This document shows positions 45,401 to 56,710 of a DNA stretch of 64,000 bases, piece by piece. The stretch lies in the NCBI GenBank assembly GCA_026122225.1, contig JANEZZ010001677.1:620001-684000 (forward strand), written 5' to 3'. The number at the start of each line of letters is the position of its first letter. Position 1 is the first letter of the stretch. The translations under genes and the position numbers were made by a program. The DNA is from Heloderma charlesbogerti (lineage: Eukaryota; Chordata; Lepidosauria; Squamata; Helodermatidae). Under the pieces are notes generated by a model. The model saw only the letters and a list, made by a program, of their open reading frames with translations, was not told the origin of the DNA and searched no databases.

Positions 45401-46355
45401 GCTTGTGTTGTACAGCGACTCTCTAACAAGGTCTTTCTTGCTTCCTAGTAGTACTGGATGGGCCCTGCAGACTAGACAGACCCCCCCCCCGCCCTCCCAT
45501 CTGCCCCAGCCAGCATAACCAAGGGTGAGGGATGTTGGGAGTGGCTGGCCAAAACGTCTGCAGGGCTATCCTGCATCTTACAGCCAGAAGCAGGACCCAG
45601 AAGACCTGGTAGCCATAGATTTTGTGCAATCAATCACAGCCTCAGGTGGTGGTGCTTTTCCAAATGTAGTTGGGGGGGGCAAGGGTGTCAGGCAGGTGTT
45701 TCTGCAGAGGTGATGGCAGGGATCTGGAGGGAGGTGAGGAATGGATCTCCACACACCAAAGCCAGCCCTGCCTCACCCTCTCCCCTCTGCAGTGCCTTTG
45801 GGGTCTGACAGCCACACAGACTTTCCCCCTCCATATGCACCGTGGTGGCTCCGTATTTCTCTCCTCCAAAGAAATTACCCTCTTTGACACAAGCTATTTG
45901 AGATACCTGGAGCGGAACGACAGCAGCTGCGGGGGGGGGGGGGGAGAAGGAGCGGGGAGGGAGAGTCCGGCTGCGTCCTCCATGCCAGACACCTACAGAA
46001 TGCACATTTTCTTTGGGGAGCCCTTCCTGGCCCCCCTTGGACCTCCAACTGGCCCCGCTGGCCGCAGCGTTGTCCATCTCCGCAGCCAAACACAGGGACG
46101 TTGCTGTGCGCAGCTGAGCTGCAGCAACAGGCTCCGAGCCGTTGCCCGGGGTCTGCTTGGGTTCCAGAGGGGCAGTGCGGCTGGGCTGCCGGGCACCCCT
46201 TGCTGGCAACTGCCCATTCAGAAGCCGCCCTCCGCCGACGCAAACCCTGGGTCTGTGCAGCCCCGCATTACCTGCCTCTGACCGACAGAGGCGTCCCAGG
46301 GACTCAGGCAGAGACAGGCTCGCTTCTCCGACCCTCGCTACCCGACGAGCCCTTT
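45401..46355. other. GC-rich, no recognised gene; G-run at 45931
   Basis: A 14-G run at 45931-45944 and a C run near 45481. A family I-like piece lies at about 45490-45560. No exon. Confidence 0.35.
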
Positions 46356-46359
46356 AACT

Positions 46360-46701
46360 CAGGGGTGTGGAGCCTCTCTCCGCTCCAGGGCCGAATTCCC
46401 TTCCGGAGGAACTCTCAGGGGCCGCATTCCGGGGGTGGGCAGGGCTGAAGTCAAAAGGGGCGGGGCCAAAACGCCAGCAAATTTTAGCGTAGGGCTCCTA
46501 CCTTAGATAGATGCTTCTCCTAACGATGCCGTAGGAGAAGCATCTCAACCTTGCAGAATGGGGCTGGGGGGAAGCAAACGCCTGGGAAACCATCAATCAA
46601 TCAGCGGTTGAGAGAAGGGAGGCGGGGCCATGGGGAGGGGGCGTGGCCATCTGGGAAACCTCAGAGGGCCGGATCAGGAACCCGAGGGTTCCCCACCCCT
46701 G
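46360..46701 (+). mobile_element. hAT-like MITE (family E)
   Basis: 342 bp from CAGGGGTGTGGAGCC to GGGTTCCCCACCCCTG, including 'ggggccgcattccggggg' and 'gcgtggccatctggg'. Slightly longer than other copies. The target duplication is not clear. Confidence 0.65.
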
Positions 46702-46879
46702 TTTCAGCGGGCAGTGTTGGGGATCTGCGCCGAGGGGTTTGTCATGCAACGCCTGGCTGGACCTCCCTCCAGCTGCCTTGGGCCTAGCCAGACCATCGAA
46801 CCGTCGGCACCCAAGAGTGCGGCCTCCGTCCGGCAGCGTCCCTCTCCAAGGGCTTGTGCAAAGCAGGCCTTCCCTTGGT

Positions 46880-47210
46880 CTGCCATCCTTCAAGCGGGAG
46901 GTGCAAGACAGTTAACCTGGGACCTTTCACATGCAGTGCATGCCCTTGACTGTGGAGCTACTGCCGTTCATTAAAAAAAAAAAAGTATGTTTCCAGCCCT
47001 CATGGTTTGGAGTAAACGCCTGATTTAAATGGGATCATAGGAAACTGCCTTCTCCCCTGGCTCCGTCTGTCTCCGTCTTGTCTACACTGAAGGGCAGTGG
47101 CTCTCCAGGACTTCACAGCCCTACCTGGAGATGCTACCGGCTCGAACCTGGGACCTCCTGCAGGCAAAGCAGGGGTTCCGTCGCTAAGCTGTAGGCCCAC
47201 CGGTGAAGCG
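46880..47210 (-). mobile_element. SINE family A, two units head to tail
   Basis: Junction at about 46945-47000 with an A-rich linker, then 'tttccagccctcatgg'. Both units are inverted. Confidence 0.6.
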
Positions 47211-47249
47211 TAGAGAAGAGAGCAGAGGTCTTGATTTTTGCTCCTGAGC

Positions 47250-49140
47250 ATCACGACGCTACCTCACGCATCGGTATCATCCTCCCTGAGTTGCAGTCGG
47301 TCTCCCATGTGCTTGTGTTGCGCCGGCTTCTCCACCCCCCCACCCCCACATGAATTGTAGACATTGGGGAGGGTGCAGAGAATTCTCTCCAGAGACGCCT
47401 CGAACCATTCCCCAACGTTTGCATTCCCTGAGGAGGTGTAACCCCCAAAGCTCCTTGGAGGGACGGCAAGCAGCGCGAGGACCCATTTTAAGTCAGGGGC
47501 GCAGGCATGCGCCATGCGCAGCTCGCACCAGTGGCAGGCAGATGCAAGCAGGGGACCTGGGGCGGGAACGCCGCTGGATTTCATGGCCGCAGTGCCGTCG
47601 AGGCTGCGGCCCTCCCCAAAACACCCCTTGCTGCTTCCTTCCTTCATGCACTCGATAAAAGATGAAAAAGCCGCCATCAAAACGGCGAAGCCTTTGAAAG
47701 GGGACCCGGGACTCTTTGCGATGTCTGAGGCGTGAGAGGGCAATGTGTGAGTGTGAGTGTGTGTGTGTGTGTGTGGGGGATACAGTGAAGAGGAGAAGGG
47801 TGGGAATATGTTTGTCTCTCTTTCACCCCCTTCCTAGGTTTTTCTCTCCCCACACCCCAGCCTCCGCCTCATCTTTGCGCATTTCAGGAATGTGCCACCA
47901 AGAGCCCCACAACGTTCCGGGGAAAGCCCAGCTCAGACGAGGATTCCTCGTAGGCAGCCCTCGTGACTCGCCTTCCTAACACGGATTCCCCCCTCCCCCT
48001 CTTCCCTCCCCCCCCCCGCGTCTTTCCCCAGCCCACGCATCCCCCTCACGGGCTCTGCAGAGAGATGCCCCGTTGCCATGGCAACGAGGCAGGCATGGAC
48101 CCTCTGATGATAAATTTTTACAAAAAGAAGCAGCACCCAGCTGCAGCCATCAATAATTCATCCGCGATGCCTGCCGGCTTTCCCCCGAATCCGCAGAGGG
48201 AGGAGGGAATCCCCTTCTCCAGAAATAATCTGCATTCGCTCTGGGGATGGAGAACCCTTCACGACTCCCCTAGGCGTGCGCACATACGCACTTGTATAGA
48301 ACAAAGAATAGGACATTATCTTTTCATGGTAGATTTGACAGCGCGCAGGAGCTGGGGGAGAAACACAAGGGAAGGGGGGGAGAGTGAGAGGGCTTCCCCT
48401 GCTTTGCCGCCCCCGCACCACTCCGCACAGATGACTGCAGCAGGCAGGCCGGGGAGGGAGCAAAGGAAGGAGGCGCCGCAGGGCATCTGGAGAAAGTGCA
48501 GGTGGATCCAAGGAGCGCTATGAATAGCCGGGCGCACGTGCGGGGACTCCGTAATGGGGTCTCCCCGTCGCCGAAGGTCACCGCTGTGGCTTGAAAGGCT
48601 CGCTGGATTCCGTGGGAGCGCAGCAACAGAGCTGCGCACCGGGATGTGAAGGATGGACCGGTGCAGACCTGGAAAGAAGGGCAGCCGTGCGGGGAGAGAG
48701 CAATATTTCGGCATACGCAAGATGTGCATTTCTATATTCAGCCAATATATTAAAACCCATTAAAAACAATGACGATACAACCAACAAAGCATTCAGTCTT
48801 TCCAAGCCACCTCCAGTCTCCTCTCTCCTGTTGCAACATGTTTCTTCCCGGTTTTGGATTTCGCTAGACCGACAGCCGAATTCTGGGCGTTCTGAAATCT
48901 GCCACCATTTGTGTGTGTTGTGCTTACATGCTACGCTTACGCGAACAGACATGACACGCCACTCCCGAGTGGCTCACCAACCCCTTTGCACCACATCGCC
49001 TTGGAGGGAAATCATCCATGTGCGGCCAAAGCGTATTATTCCTGCAGTCGGGTTTGCAAACCCCACAAATCTGTGGTCCATATCGAGCTCACCGGTCCTT
49101 TCCCGGGAAAAAAACACTTCTGGTTTCCTCACCACCACCT
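47250..49140. promoter_or_regulatory. GC-rich repeat-poor block, candidate regulatory region
   Basis: Nearly 1.9 kb with no dispersed repeat recognised except a (GT)n near 47752-47775. It contains a perfect RFX X-box and, just after it, 'ctgatgataaatttttac' and 'agccatcaataattcatc'. It lies ~8 kb downstream of the CCDC124 stop codon. Open frames are present on both strands but resemble no known protein. It may be a promoter or enhancer of the next gene. Confidence 0.4.
48072..48085. promoter_or_regulatory. Perfect palindromic RFX X-box
   Basis: GTTGCCATGGCAAC is an exact palindrome matching the X-box consensus bound by RFX-family factors, which often control ciliary and neuronal genes. Confidence 0.6.
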
Positions 49141-49144
49141 AATG

Positions 49145-49360
49145 TATTGATTGATTACATTTCTGTCCGGTCCAGTAGCCAAAAGCCGTCTGGGTGGTTC
49201 ACAACCATCACCCAAGTGTTCACTTCCAGTAACCTCAAGATTAAGAAAGATTCCAGTTCTCATGATTCTGAAGGAAAGATTTTAATAGGAAGCTGCATTC
49301 TACCCGGTCAGACTGCTGGTCCATCTGCCCAGGACTGTCTACACAAGGGCTGCAGAAATT
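49145..49360 (-). mobile_element. L2 tail and SINE A tail
   Basis: 49145-49205 is an inverted L2 tail ('ctgggtggttcacaacc'). 49240-49360 is the tail and body end of an inverted SINE A. Confidence 0.5.
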
Positions 49361-49640
49361 CCACAGGTCCCAACCTGGCCATTATGGGTTTTCCAGATAG
49401 CCTCACCCCCTTTTCCCCAACCTCCAACTGTTTTGTGGTTTCCTGGCTTTTGTGCGTTTTCCCTCCTATTCTAACAGGTTGAAATGCCTCTCCTAAGGCA
49501 TAGAGCTTCAGGCTAAAATATGCTGATAATTTTGGCCCCTGCCTTTTGGCCTTTGGCCCTGCTCACCCCTGGAATGTGGCTCCCAAGAGCTCCACTGAAA
49601 TGGAACACAGCCCTCTGGCTGGAAGAGGTTCTGCCCCACT
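49361..49640 (-). mobile_element. hAT-like MITE (family E)
   Basis: Inverted copy ('aaatgcctctcctaaggc', 'cacccctggaatgtggc'). Terminal repeats are poorly preserved. Confidence 0.5.
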
Positions 49641-50030
49641 GTTCTCCACCGACTGGCAAGCAGCTTTCCGTGGTTTCGGACCAGAGATTTCCCTAACCGT
49701 ACTTGGAGAAGCTGGAATTGAACGTCACACCTTTTGCATATGCAAAGCAGAGGTGGGGAAGTTGGGGTCCCCCAGATGGTGAAGGACCTGCAGCATCCTT
49801 GACCCCTTCTTGGCTGGGTTGGCTGGGTGTGATGGAGCCCCCCTGCCTGGCTAATGTGTCGCTCTACCATGGAGCTATAGCTCCAGTTGAGGGCAATCCA
49901 GGTATCTGCCACTGGGTGGACAGCATCCCCTTTGGGACGTCTGGCTGTCCTCTGTTGGAACCAGGATAGTGGGCTGAACAGACCCAACTCAGCCCAATCC
50001 AGCAGGGCTCTTCTGATGTTCTTAGCCCCC
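49641..50030. mobile_element. SINE A fragment (minus) and CR1-B 3' end (plus)
   Basis: 49650-49765 is the head part of an inverted SINE A. 49905-50030 is CR1-B ending 'gcagggctcttctgatgttc'. Confidence 0.55.
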
Positions 50031-51015
50031 AGTCTTAACACACATTCTCAGCCGCCAGATTAAAAGAAAAGGAGGCTGCTCCTACGCCATGACGCCATCG
50101 CCCATCCGTAGGACTCTCTTGAGACCGAGCGCTGGCAAAGTTACAGGGAGGGAGAGATGGTGGAAGACACTCTCGGCTGGATGCTGGCCAGGCAAGAGGG
50201 ATGAATGCCGGAGGCACTGGGGGAGTGAAGAGAACAGACGAGAAAGATGCGAGGGGGGGAAGATGCAGTGGGCCCAAGGTCACACGCTCAGTGAGGGAGA
50301 GCCGCCTTTCCCTTCTCACCCGTGCTAGCAAAGCTCCCTCCCTTCTCAAAGCAGGATGGGGACAATCTCACAAGGTAATAATCCAAGGGCTACCAAGGCG
50401 TGCGTTTTTGATCCTCAAGTGTTTAACAGCAGCAGCCCTGCTGGATCAGGCTGAATGGGTTCCATCGAGCCCTCTATCCTGTTTCCAACAGGGGACAGCC
50501 AGACAACCAGCCAGAAAGCCAGCCGGCAGGGCATGAAGGAAACAGACCCCCCCACACACACACACCGCACTCCCTGCAGTGATACTCAAAGGCAAACTGC
50601 CTCTAACTATCATGTCTGGATGCAAACATGAGAGCCTAGCTAGAACGGACCATGGCGGGTCCATCCAGTCCAGCCTTCTAACTGTGGCCAGGCCAGCTAC
50701 AAGAGCTGCTTCAAACACTGCCCCCCAGCAGAGCTCTTTTGGGGCTGGGGGGGAGCAGTCCCCAGCGCTGAGCTCCTGATCCCTCCCCCTCTTTCTGCTG
50801 CCCCCGCTCTCAGAAAAGAAAAAAAAGCAGGAAATTAAATCTGCCCGCTGAAACCGCTGTCAAGGGGTGTGCGGATGGCTTTGTAGGTGGTGACTTTATT
50901 TGCTGGATTTATACCCCACCTTTCCACCAACGAAATGGTGCTCAGTGTTTCTGGGTGTGGGTGGGGGGCGGCTCTTGGTTACTAGTCGCCCCAACTGGGG
51001 GAGATGAGAGCACTC
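50031..51015. other. Mostly unrecognised; CR1-B and SINE fragments
   Basis: CR1-B (minus) at about 50425-50545 and 50635-50700. A SINE-like 'cccaaggtcacacgctcagt' at about 50272-50291. Confidence 0.35.
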
Positions 51016-51019
51016 TCCA

Positions 51020-51240
51020 AGCCCGTAATGGGTTGTCGTCACACAGGAGAGGGCTGCAACCTTTTCTCGATCACCCAAGAGAGCAGGACGCGAAATAACG
51101 GGCTGAAGTTACAGGAAGGCAGATTTAGGAGAAACGTCCCAAGGCCATGGATCCGACTGCCTAGGGAGAAGGTGGAATCTCTGTCACCGGAGGTATCCAA
51201 GCAGAGACGGGGCAGCTGCCTGTCAGGGATGTTATAAACA
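51020..51240 (+). mobile_element. CR1 3' end of a third subfamily (CR1-C)
   Basis: The plus strand encodes FSITQESRTRNNGLKLQEGR...SCLSGML, the CR1 C-terminus. The nucleotide sequence differs from CR1-A and the 3' UTR is not the CR1-A one. Confidence 0.65.
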
Positions 51241-51465
51241 AACCATGGTCTGGTTAACCACAACGAATCCACAGTTCACAACCCAACATCAAACCACGGG
51301 TTCTCTTCATGGGTTGTTTGTGGTTAACAAACCATGGTTTGTTAGCACAGCTGGGTTCAGACAACCCGACAACTCAGGGTTCAACAACAACCCGCACTCA
51401 ATCCATACGCAAGGTCTGAGTGTCAGTTCTCAGGTTGTGCGAACCCAGCCGAGCGCATCTGTTTG
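51236..51465. repeat. Compound inverted-repeat element
   Basis: The arm 'aacaaaccatggtctggtt' (about 51238-51256) pairs with 'taacaaaccatggtttgtt' (about 51324-51342), and 'agctgggttcagacaac' (about 51349) pairs with 'gttgtgcgaacccagc' (about 51433). Two nested hairpins, likely a MITE or two abutting MITEs. Confidence 0.5.
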
Positions 51466-53013
51466 TCTGCCATCCATTAGCGGTTAGCTATTAAGGCTTA
51501 AAGCAGCACTAGAATTTGCGTGACTTCACCTGGCCAGAAAAGTGATCACCAAACACAGATCAAGGATCTGCCCCATCTACAACTTGTTTATATCGGCTTT
51601 TCCCAACCTGGCACCCTTCAGGTGTGTCGGACCACAGCTCAAGATCTCGAGACCCAACGCTGGAGGGGCTGTTCCTCTCTGGCTTCTCTTTTGGAAGAAA
51701 AGGTGGCCCACCAAAAGCTCTTGGGTGCTGGGAAGAAAAAGCTCCCAGAACTGAAGGTCCCCACTCAAGAGGCTCAGATTTCTACGGGAGGCGTTGCCGC
51801 AGCTCCATTAAACACAGGCTGCAGCAGGATGGCAGAGCGCCACATGTGTATATAAATAGGCTTCTTCCCCACCAGTGCCCAGCTGTGGATTCTCAATCTC
51901 ATTGAGAGTGGAGATGCAAAACCGTGGGGGGGGGGGGAAGCAAGAGGCCCAGTAACTGCAGAGAGAAAATAACAGCTGCCCAACCCACAATAAAGCCTGG
52001 CGCATAGGTGATGAAGCGCTGAATTCCATTCTAAGAAACCCAGCTTCACATTGGAACGGAAGTCAGTTTCTAGTCCTCATTGTCACAAAAGACAGGCATG
52101 GCATTAGGAGCTGAGAACACTGCCTGGGGCTGTCACCCACACCCACGATTGTACGGCAGTGCTGGAAAGCCAGGAAACGGGGGACCCAGATTTTGGAGAG
52201 CTTTGGTGTTCATCTTTTTAAAAAAGAGAACAAGGTTCTAGTCCTCACTGCTGTGGAAGGCATACGGGCGACACGTGGCCAAAGACGGTATCCTGCTCCT
52301 CACAATGGCCAACCAGATGCCCCCACAAACACGGCATGAAACCCAGTGACCCAGTTGCTTGCCCCCAGACCTCAGCATCCACTTCCAAGAGGTAGCATGC
52401 CCCCAAGCTTGGAGGCTCGGCAAAGCTAGCATGGCAAGCGGATGGTGCAAGCCCCCTTTGAAGCCACAGCTCTGGACACGCGAGAATGCAGAAGCAGGCT
52501 GGCGGCTCCCTCTTAGCAAAACGGCCAGTCCAAGCTGCCCCCTTCACCAAGCGGCTCTGCTCCCAGGCACACTGGGGAAACCTGCCAGAGAGTCGGACTC
52601 CCGGAGAGGTGTTCTCTGCGGCTACGGGCCTGTCAGCAGCCTAGTTCTCGGTCAGTGAAGAGTGCCTTCCTCTCCACCGGGGCCCATAAAATATGGGGAC
52701 GCACATATGTGCGCAAGAGAGACAAGCCCAGCTCAGGAACGCAGCCTTAATTGCAGCTGGCAACGCAGCACTGCCCGGGTGGTTTGCAAAGCAGGGCAGC
52801 TTGCTTGCAAAGCAGCTACTCTGGTGGGAGGCCAACTATGGCAAATGGAAGTTGGCGAGGAGAAGCAGCCTGGGGGAGGCGCTGCTCCCTCTTCCTCCTC
52901 CTCTGGGCAATGCTCTCTCGCTTCTTTATTAACGGGTGCCAAAGGCCAAACCAGATGCAACAGCGATTACGCAACTGGCCGGCAGGCTTGTTATAAACAG
53001 CAGGCTTGGGAGA
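51466..53013. other. Mostly unrecognised; family I and CR1-B-like pieces
   Basis: Family I arm at 51595-51645. SINE A tail ends at about 52050-52085 and 52228-52250, the latter followed by a CR1-B-like piece. The rest carries no supported exon. Confidence 0.35.
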
Positions 53014-53231
53014 CCCAGTTCAGACCAGGGCTGTACAAGCGTGTGCCTGTGTGCGCGAATCCGTCCCATCGCTCCACTGGGGTCCCAGTTCAGACCAGGG
53101 CTGTACGTGTGCGTGTGTGCGCGAATCCGTCCCATCGCTCCACTGGGGTCCCAGTTCAGACCAGGGCTGTACAAGCGTGTGCGTGTGTGCGCGAATCCGT
53201 CCCATCGCTCCACTGGGGTCCCAGTCCAGAC
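53014..53231. repeat. Minisatellite, 3.2 copies of a 66-70 bp unit
   Basis: Units start at 53014, 53084, 53150 and 53220 (spacing 70, 66, 70). They are nearly identical, and unit 2 lacks 4 bases. Since the spacing is not a multiple of three, it is not a coding repeat. Unusually homogeneous for this window, so recent. Confidence 0.9.
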
Positions 53232-53319
53232 CCCTCCCCCTTACTTGCTATATACTTCTAAAGATCCGGGCCAGACTGGCATCGTATCTAGATCATTCCT
53301 CAGGCTACAGACTTTACAA

Positions 53320-53600
53320 CAGGGGTGCAGAACCTCGGGGTGCAGAGCCAAATCCAGGCCTCTGGAATCCCCCAATGGCCTAACCCCCTCCCCTTCCCCC
53401 CAACTACCGATCCTTCGGTAGTATCTCAGCTTTTGTGCAGCTTTCCCCCTATTCTAAAAGGCTAACATGCCTCTCCTATGGGCAGGAAGAACTTTAAATT
53501 AAAATATGCTGGCATTTTGAGCTCCACCCACCACTGGAGTGTGCCCCCCCCCACGCCGAGCTTCTCCAGCCCTTGATCTAAAAGGGGTTCCCCATCCCTG
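53320..53600 (-). mobile_element. hAT-like MITE (family E) with 8-bp target duplication
   Basis: 281 bp with termini CAGGGGTGCAGAACC and GGTTCCCCATCCCTG. Flanking octamers ctttacaa (53312-53319) and ctttaaaa (53601-53608) match at 7 of 8. This is the clearest evidence that family E is hAT-like. Confidence 0.75.
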
Positions 53601-53608
53601 CTTTAAAA

Positions 53609-54145
53609 CCAGAGGCTCAGTGTGTTGAAGATGTCCATGCCACAGATCCCAACGCCGGCTCAGCTGCCAGACCTGCCCCACTCCCTTCCCTTTAAGCTGG
53701 CTATGCCATTTTTAAAATAAAGCTCAAAATTAAGTGTGTTTGCTCAGTTTAGCATGAATTTGCTCGGATGTGCTCATGTGTGTTTTAAGAGGCACCACCT
53801 TTAAAAAAAAAAAACAGTAATGCTCTAGAGATTGGTGTGTGCACATGTTTGGCGGTGGGTCCACCACATCACATACAGACGCCAATTGGTGCTGCACACC
53901 AATTTTGCTGCAACTCGCAGAGCTGGTTTTCAACTGAGCTCATGGCCATGCACAGAGAGGCGGACAGACAGAGGGCGCAAGGTGTTTGTTAGGCCACAAT
54001 ACAATGAGGTGAGGCGTTCTTCCAGGAGAGGGGCTCACAGATCATTTTGTGCTCGCATTCTTCTGGACACCTATTCAAAAAAGCTTTGCACACTTGCAGA
54101 AAAAGTCACAGAAAACAGAGATGCCAATGGCACAATTTAAAGACT
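53609..54145. other. No recognised gene
   Basis: Unidentified sequence with an A run near 53806. Confidence 0.3.
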
Positions 54146-54151
54146 TTTATT
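54146..54151 (-). terminator. Candidate poly(A) signal for CCDC124
   Basis: AATAAA on the minus strand, with a T/GT-rich stretch ('tctgttttctgtgac') about 25-40 bases further downstream on that strand. It is the first canonical AATAAA or ATTAAA that I see after the CCDC124 stop, ~2.56 kb away. A variant signal nearer the stop is equally possible. Confidence 0.3.
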
Positions 54152-56710
54152 CCCTTGGGTGGGGGAGTTTACAAGATGGATTGAGATATGCGTGTTCATA
54201 TATTTTTTTAAATGCTGAATTTAAAAAGAGGGAGAGAGGGAGAAAGAGAATACACCAAACTGGAAGCCCAGCTTATACAAGACAATTGTTGTTCTAACTT
54301 GCTGTTCCAACACCCCACAGGTCACGATCCAAACTCCAACCAACAGCCCAGCCTTCAGCACAGAAACAAACCTTATAATCAGCTTGTCAGCTCATGACTT
54401 GGCCACACTGCGCCTTCGCCAGCTTAACTGCAGCACGGCACGGAGAGTGCGTGATCTTCTTCTGAACTTGATGGGGGTGGGTGGGTGGGTGGGTGGGGGG
54501 AACCCTGCAAGAATGGAAGGGGCTTCCAATTTTGTTCCAGCACGCTGGGCGGGATAGCGGCTGTATAAATGGAGCAATACAGGTTCCCCCCCCCCATTTC
54601 TCTCTTAACCCCCAGAGATTTCAAGATCCAGAGCCTTTGAATCTCTGCACTTCATTGCTGAATCGTCAGACACATGCCAGCCCCACGCCAAGAATGCAAA
54701 AGTCTCGCGAGCCAGGCCTGAAACTGAAGGTTTGTCAACAAATGCCAGCACGTGGCGGAAGACCCCAGCGAGCCCGGCATATTCTCTGGGAAGGGGGTCT
54801 GCGGTTGCTGCGTTCGCCAGGCGGAGAGGCGGCTGGCGCTGTGGAAAGGAGCAAGGGGAACTGGCTGAGGGGCCTACAGGAAGGAACTGGCCAAGAGGTG
54901 GGCAGCTGCTGAAGCTACACCAGGGTTGCAGGCCAGGTCCTGTTCAAGGGGAAGGGATGGTGGTGCGTTTGGAAGAGAAGGGATCTTGCACAAAGCTCCC
55001 CCTCCTGCCCTATTTGGGCATGTGTTGCCTTCAGTCGACAAGCCAAAAAACAGCAAGACACAGATGCCTCTTGACTTATGGCTGGAGAGGAAACCCCCGA
55101 AGGTGGACTTTCCACTCAAAAATGTGCCGGACCGAAGGAGAACTGATGGGAGAGGGAAGCGTTCGACTCCAGCTTGCCAGAATCGCACCACCGTCAGCCA
55201 AGCGCTGGCAAAGGGTGCTGAAGTCCAAACTGAGAGCCTGGCATAGTTGTTTGCAGTATGTGGGACACGGCCAGGAAGAAATGCCACCTTGGGGCTGGTA
55301 CCGTAAAGGAGAAGAATCAGAGCGATGGAACCCCAGCCCAGCCCCAGCTCTGTCAGTGGGCTTTGGACAAGCTGTGGGAAAGCATCACCACCTCACATCC
55401 CCTAAGGGCAGTGAGAAGTATGCCCTGATCTAGCCGTGTCATTGCTGCAGCAAGGAGAGCAAACTAAGAAAAGCATCCACCAGATCGATGCTTGGAGATG
55501 AGGGTGACGTCACCTTGGCCTTTGCAAAGGGAATGTGAGGCACACGGAAGGGGAACCGGCCTCTCCGGTTGATGCGGACAAGGGCCTGCTAAGGCCAGCA
55601 AGCTCCATGGGCAGACGGGGGGCAACCCGTGGCAGGGCCACCTGGCTACTCCATCTTTGGTTGCCTCCCACTGCTGCCCAAGAGGCTGAGATGAAGGCAG
55701 GAAGAACAACCGCTTGAGGAACTGCTGGGATGCCAGGCAATGGAAAGCCGGGGGCACAGGAGCAGGGGTGCGCAACCTAAGATCAACGAGGAGGGCAGAG
55801 CAGAAAAGTAAGTGCGAGAGGCCAGAGGGCAAGTGCGAGCGGCCCACACTCAAGGTTTTTTTTGAAGGGACTGCCAGGCTTTCAGCCCAAGCCTGAGAGC
55901 GGCTCCCTTTTAGCAATGTTATGTGCATCCTTTCAGGAGGCAAAGAATTCCAGAGGGATACAGGGGCTGTCCTATGCTGGGCGCCAAGTTCCTCCCTGTG
56001 GCAGGACTGTGAGAAGGTTGTACGGGGGCGGCAGACTGTTGAACGAGCTGCGCGAGAAGCCAGCTCTTCCCATGCAAGCACAGGCTTCTTCGCACAAGCA
56101 TCACAGGCTGAATGACAACAAATGACTGACTGAGCAGGGGGCGGTGAGTCCCTGCGACAGAGAGAGCCCTTGGCCCTGTTCTAATGGAGAGGGCCGGCTT
56201 GTACTGGGGCCCATAACTCCAGGTAGAGGCTGACATGACTGAATGCTCCTCCACACCAGATCTCCCTCCTCTTCCATGCAAGGAGAAAGCAAGCATGTCA
56301 GGGAGAAGGCTGCGCTTGAACTCACCTCCCTGACACGAAAAGGTTTCTGTGTGTGGGGAGCTGTATTTTGCAGGAAGGAACATCTGGGTTCCCTGGACAC
56401 AGAAAGCTACTGTGGCTAAGGAGAAAGGAAAGAGTCGTAGCCAAGCTTTCTACCCGACACGTGTCTTTTTGTGTTGAACCCCTAGAAGATCAAGATGGAA
56501 GGTGGGGGGGGGGGTCCAAAGGTGGGTGGGTGGGGAGCCAGCAAAGAAAAGGAGAGGAGGAGAAAGGAGAGGGAATTATCTGCACACTTTTCTCCTTAGC
56601 GAGAGCACGGCGGGAGGCCGCCGGACTGGCACCGGCCGTTCCCCAAGTGTGGAAGCTGACAGCAGGGAAAGAGAGGCAGGAAGGGTCTCTCCCAGCCCAC
56701 CTCCCCAGTC
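54152..56710 (-). other. Repeat-poor region after CCDC124 stop, possible 3' UTR
   Basis: No LINE or SINE was recognised in ~2.5 kb, apart from a GGGT run at 54475-54497, a 9-C run near 54587 and a G-run at about 56503. A 233-codon plus-strand open frame (54732-55433) has no recognisable motif. Freedom from repeats is compatible with a long 3' UTR, but this is unproven. Confidence 0.35.

Noticed and set aside
47963..48523. 187-codon plus-strand open frame containing the X-box region
   Set aside because: Not similar to any protein I recognise, and the GC-rich context makes a chance frame likely. Region kept as regulatory.
53014..53231. CRISPR-like array of regular repeats
   Set aside because: The units are contiguous tandem copies without unique spacers, in a vertebrate genome. 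It is a minisatellite.
54732..55433. 233-codon plus-strand open frame downstream of CCDC124
   Set aside because: No recognisable motif, no flanking splice or start context of note, and it lies antisense to a likely 3' UTR.
1..56700. KCNN1 (SK channel) coding exons expected by synteny
   Set aside because: I looked for the pore, calmodulin-binding and N-terminal signature residues on the minus strand and did not see any.
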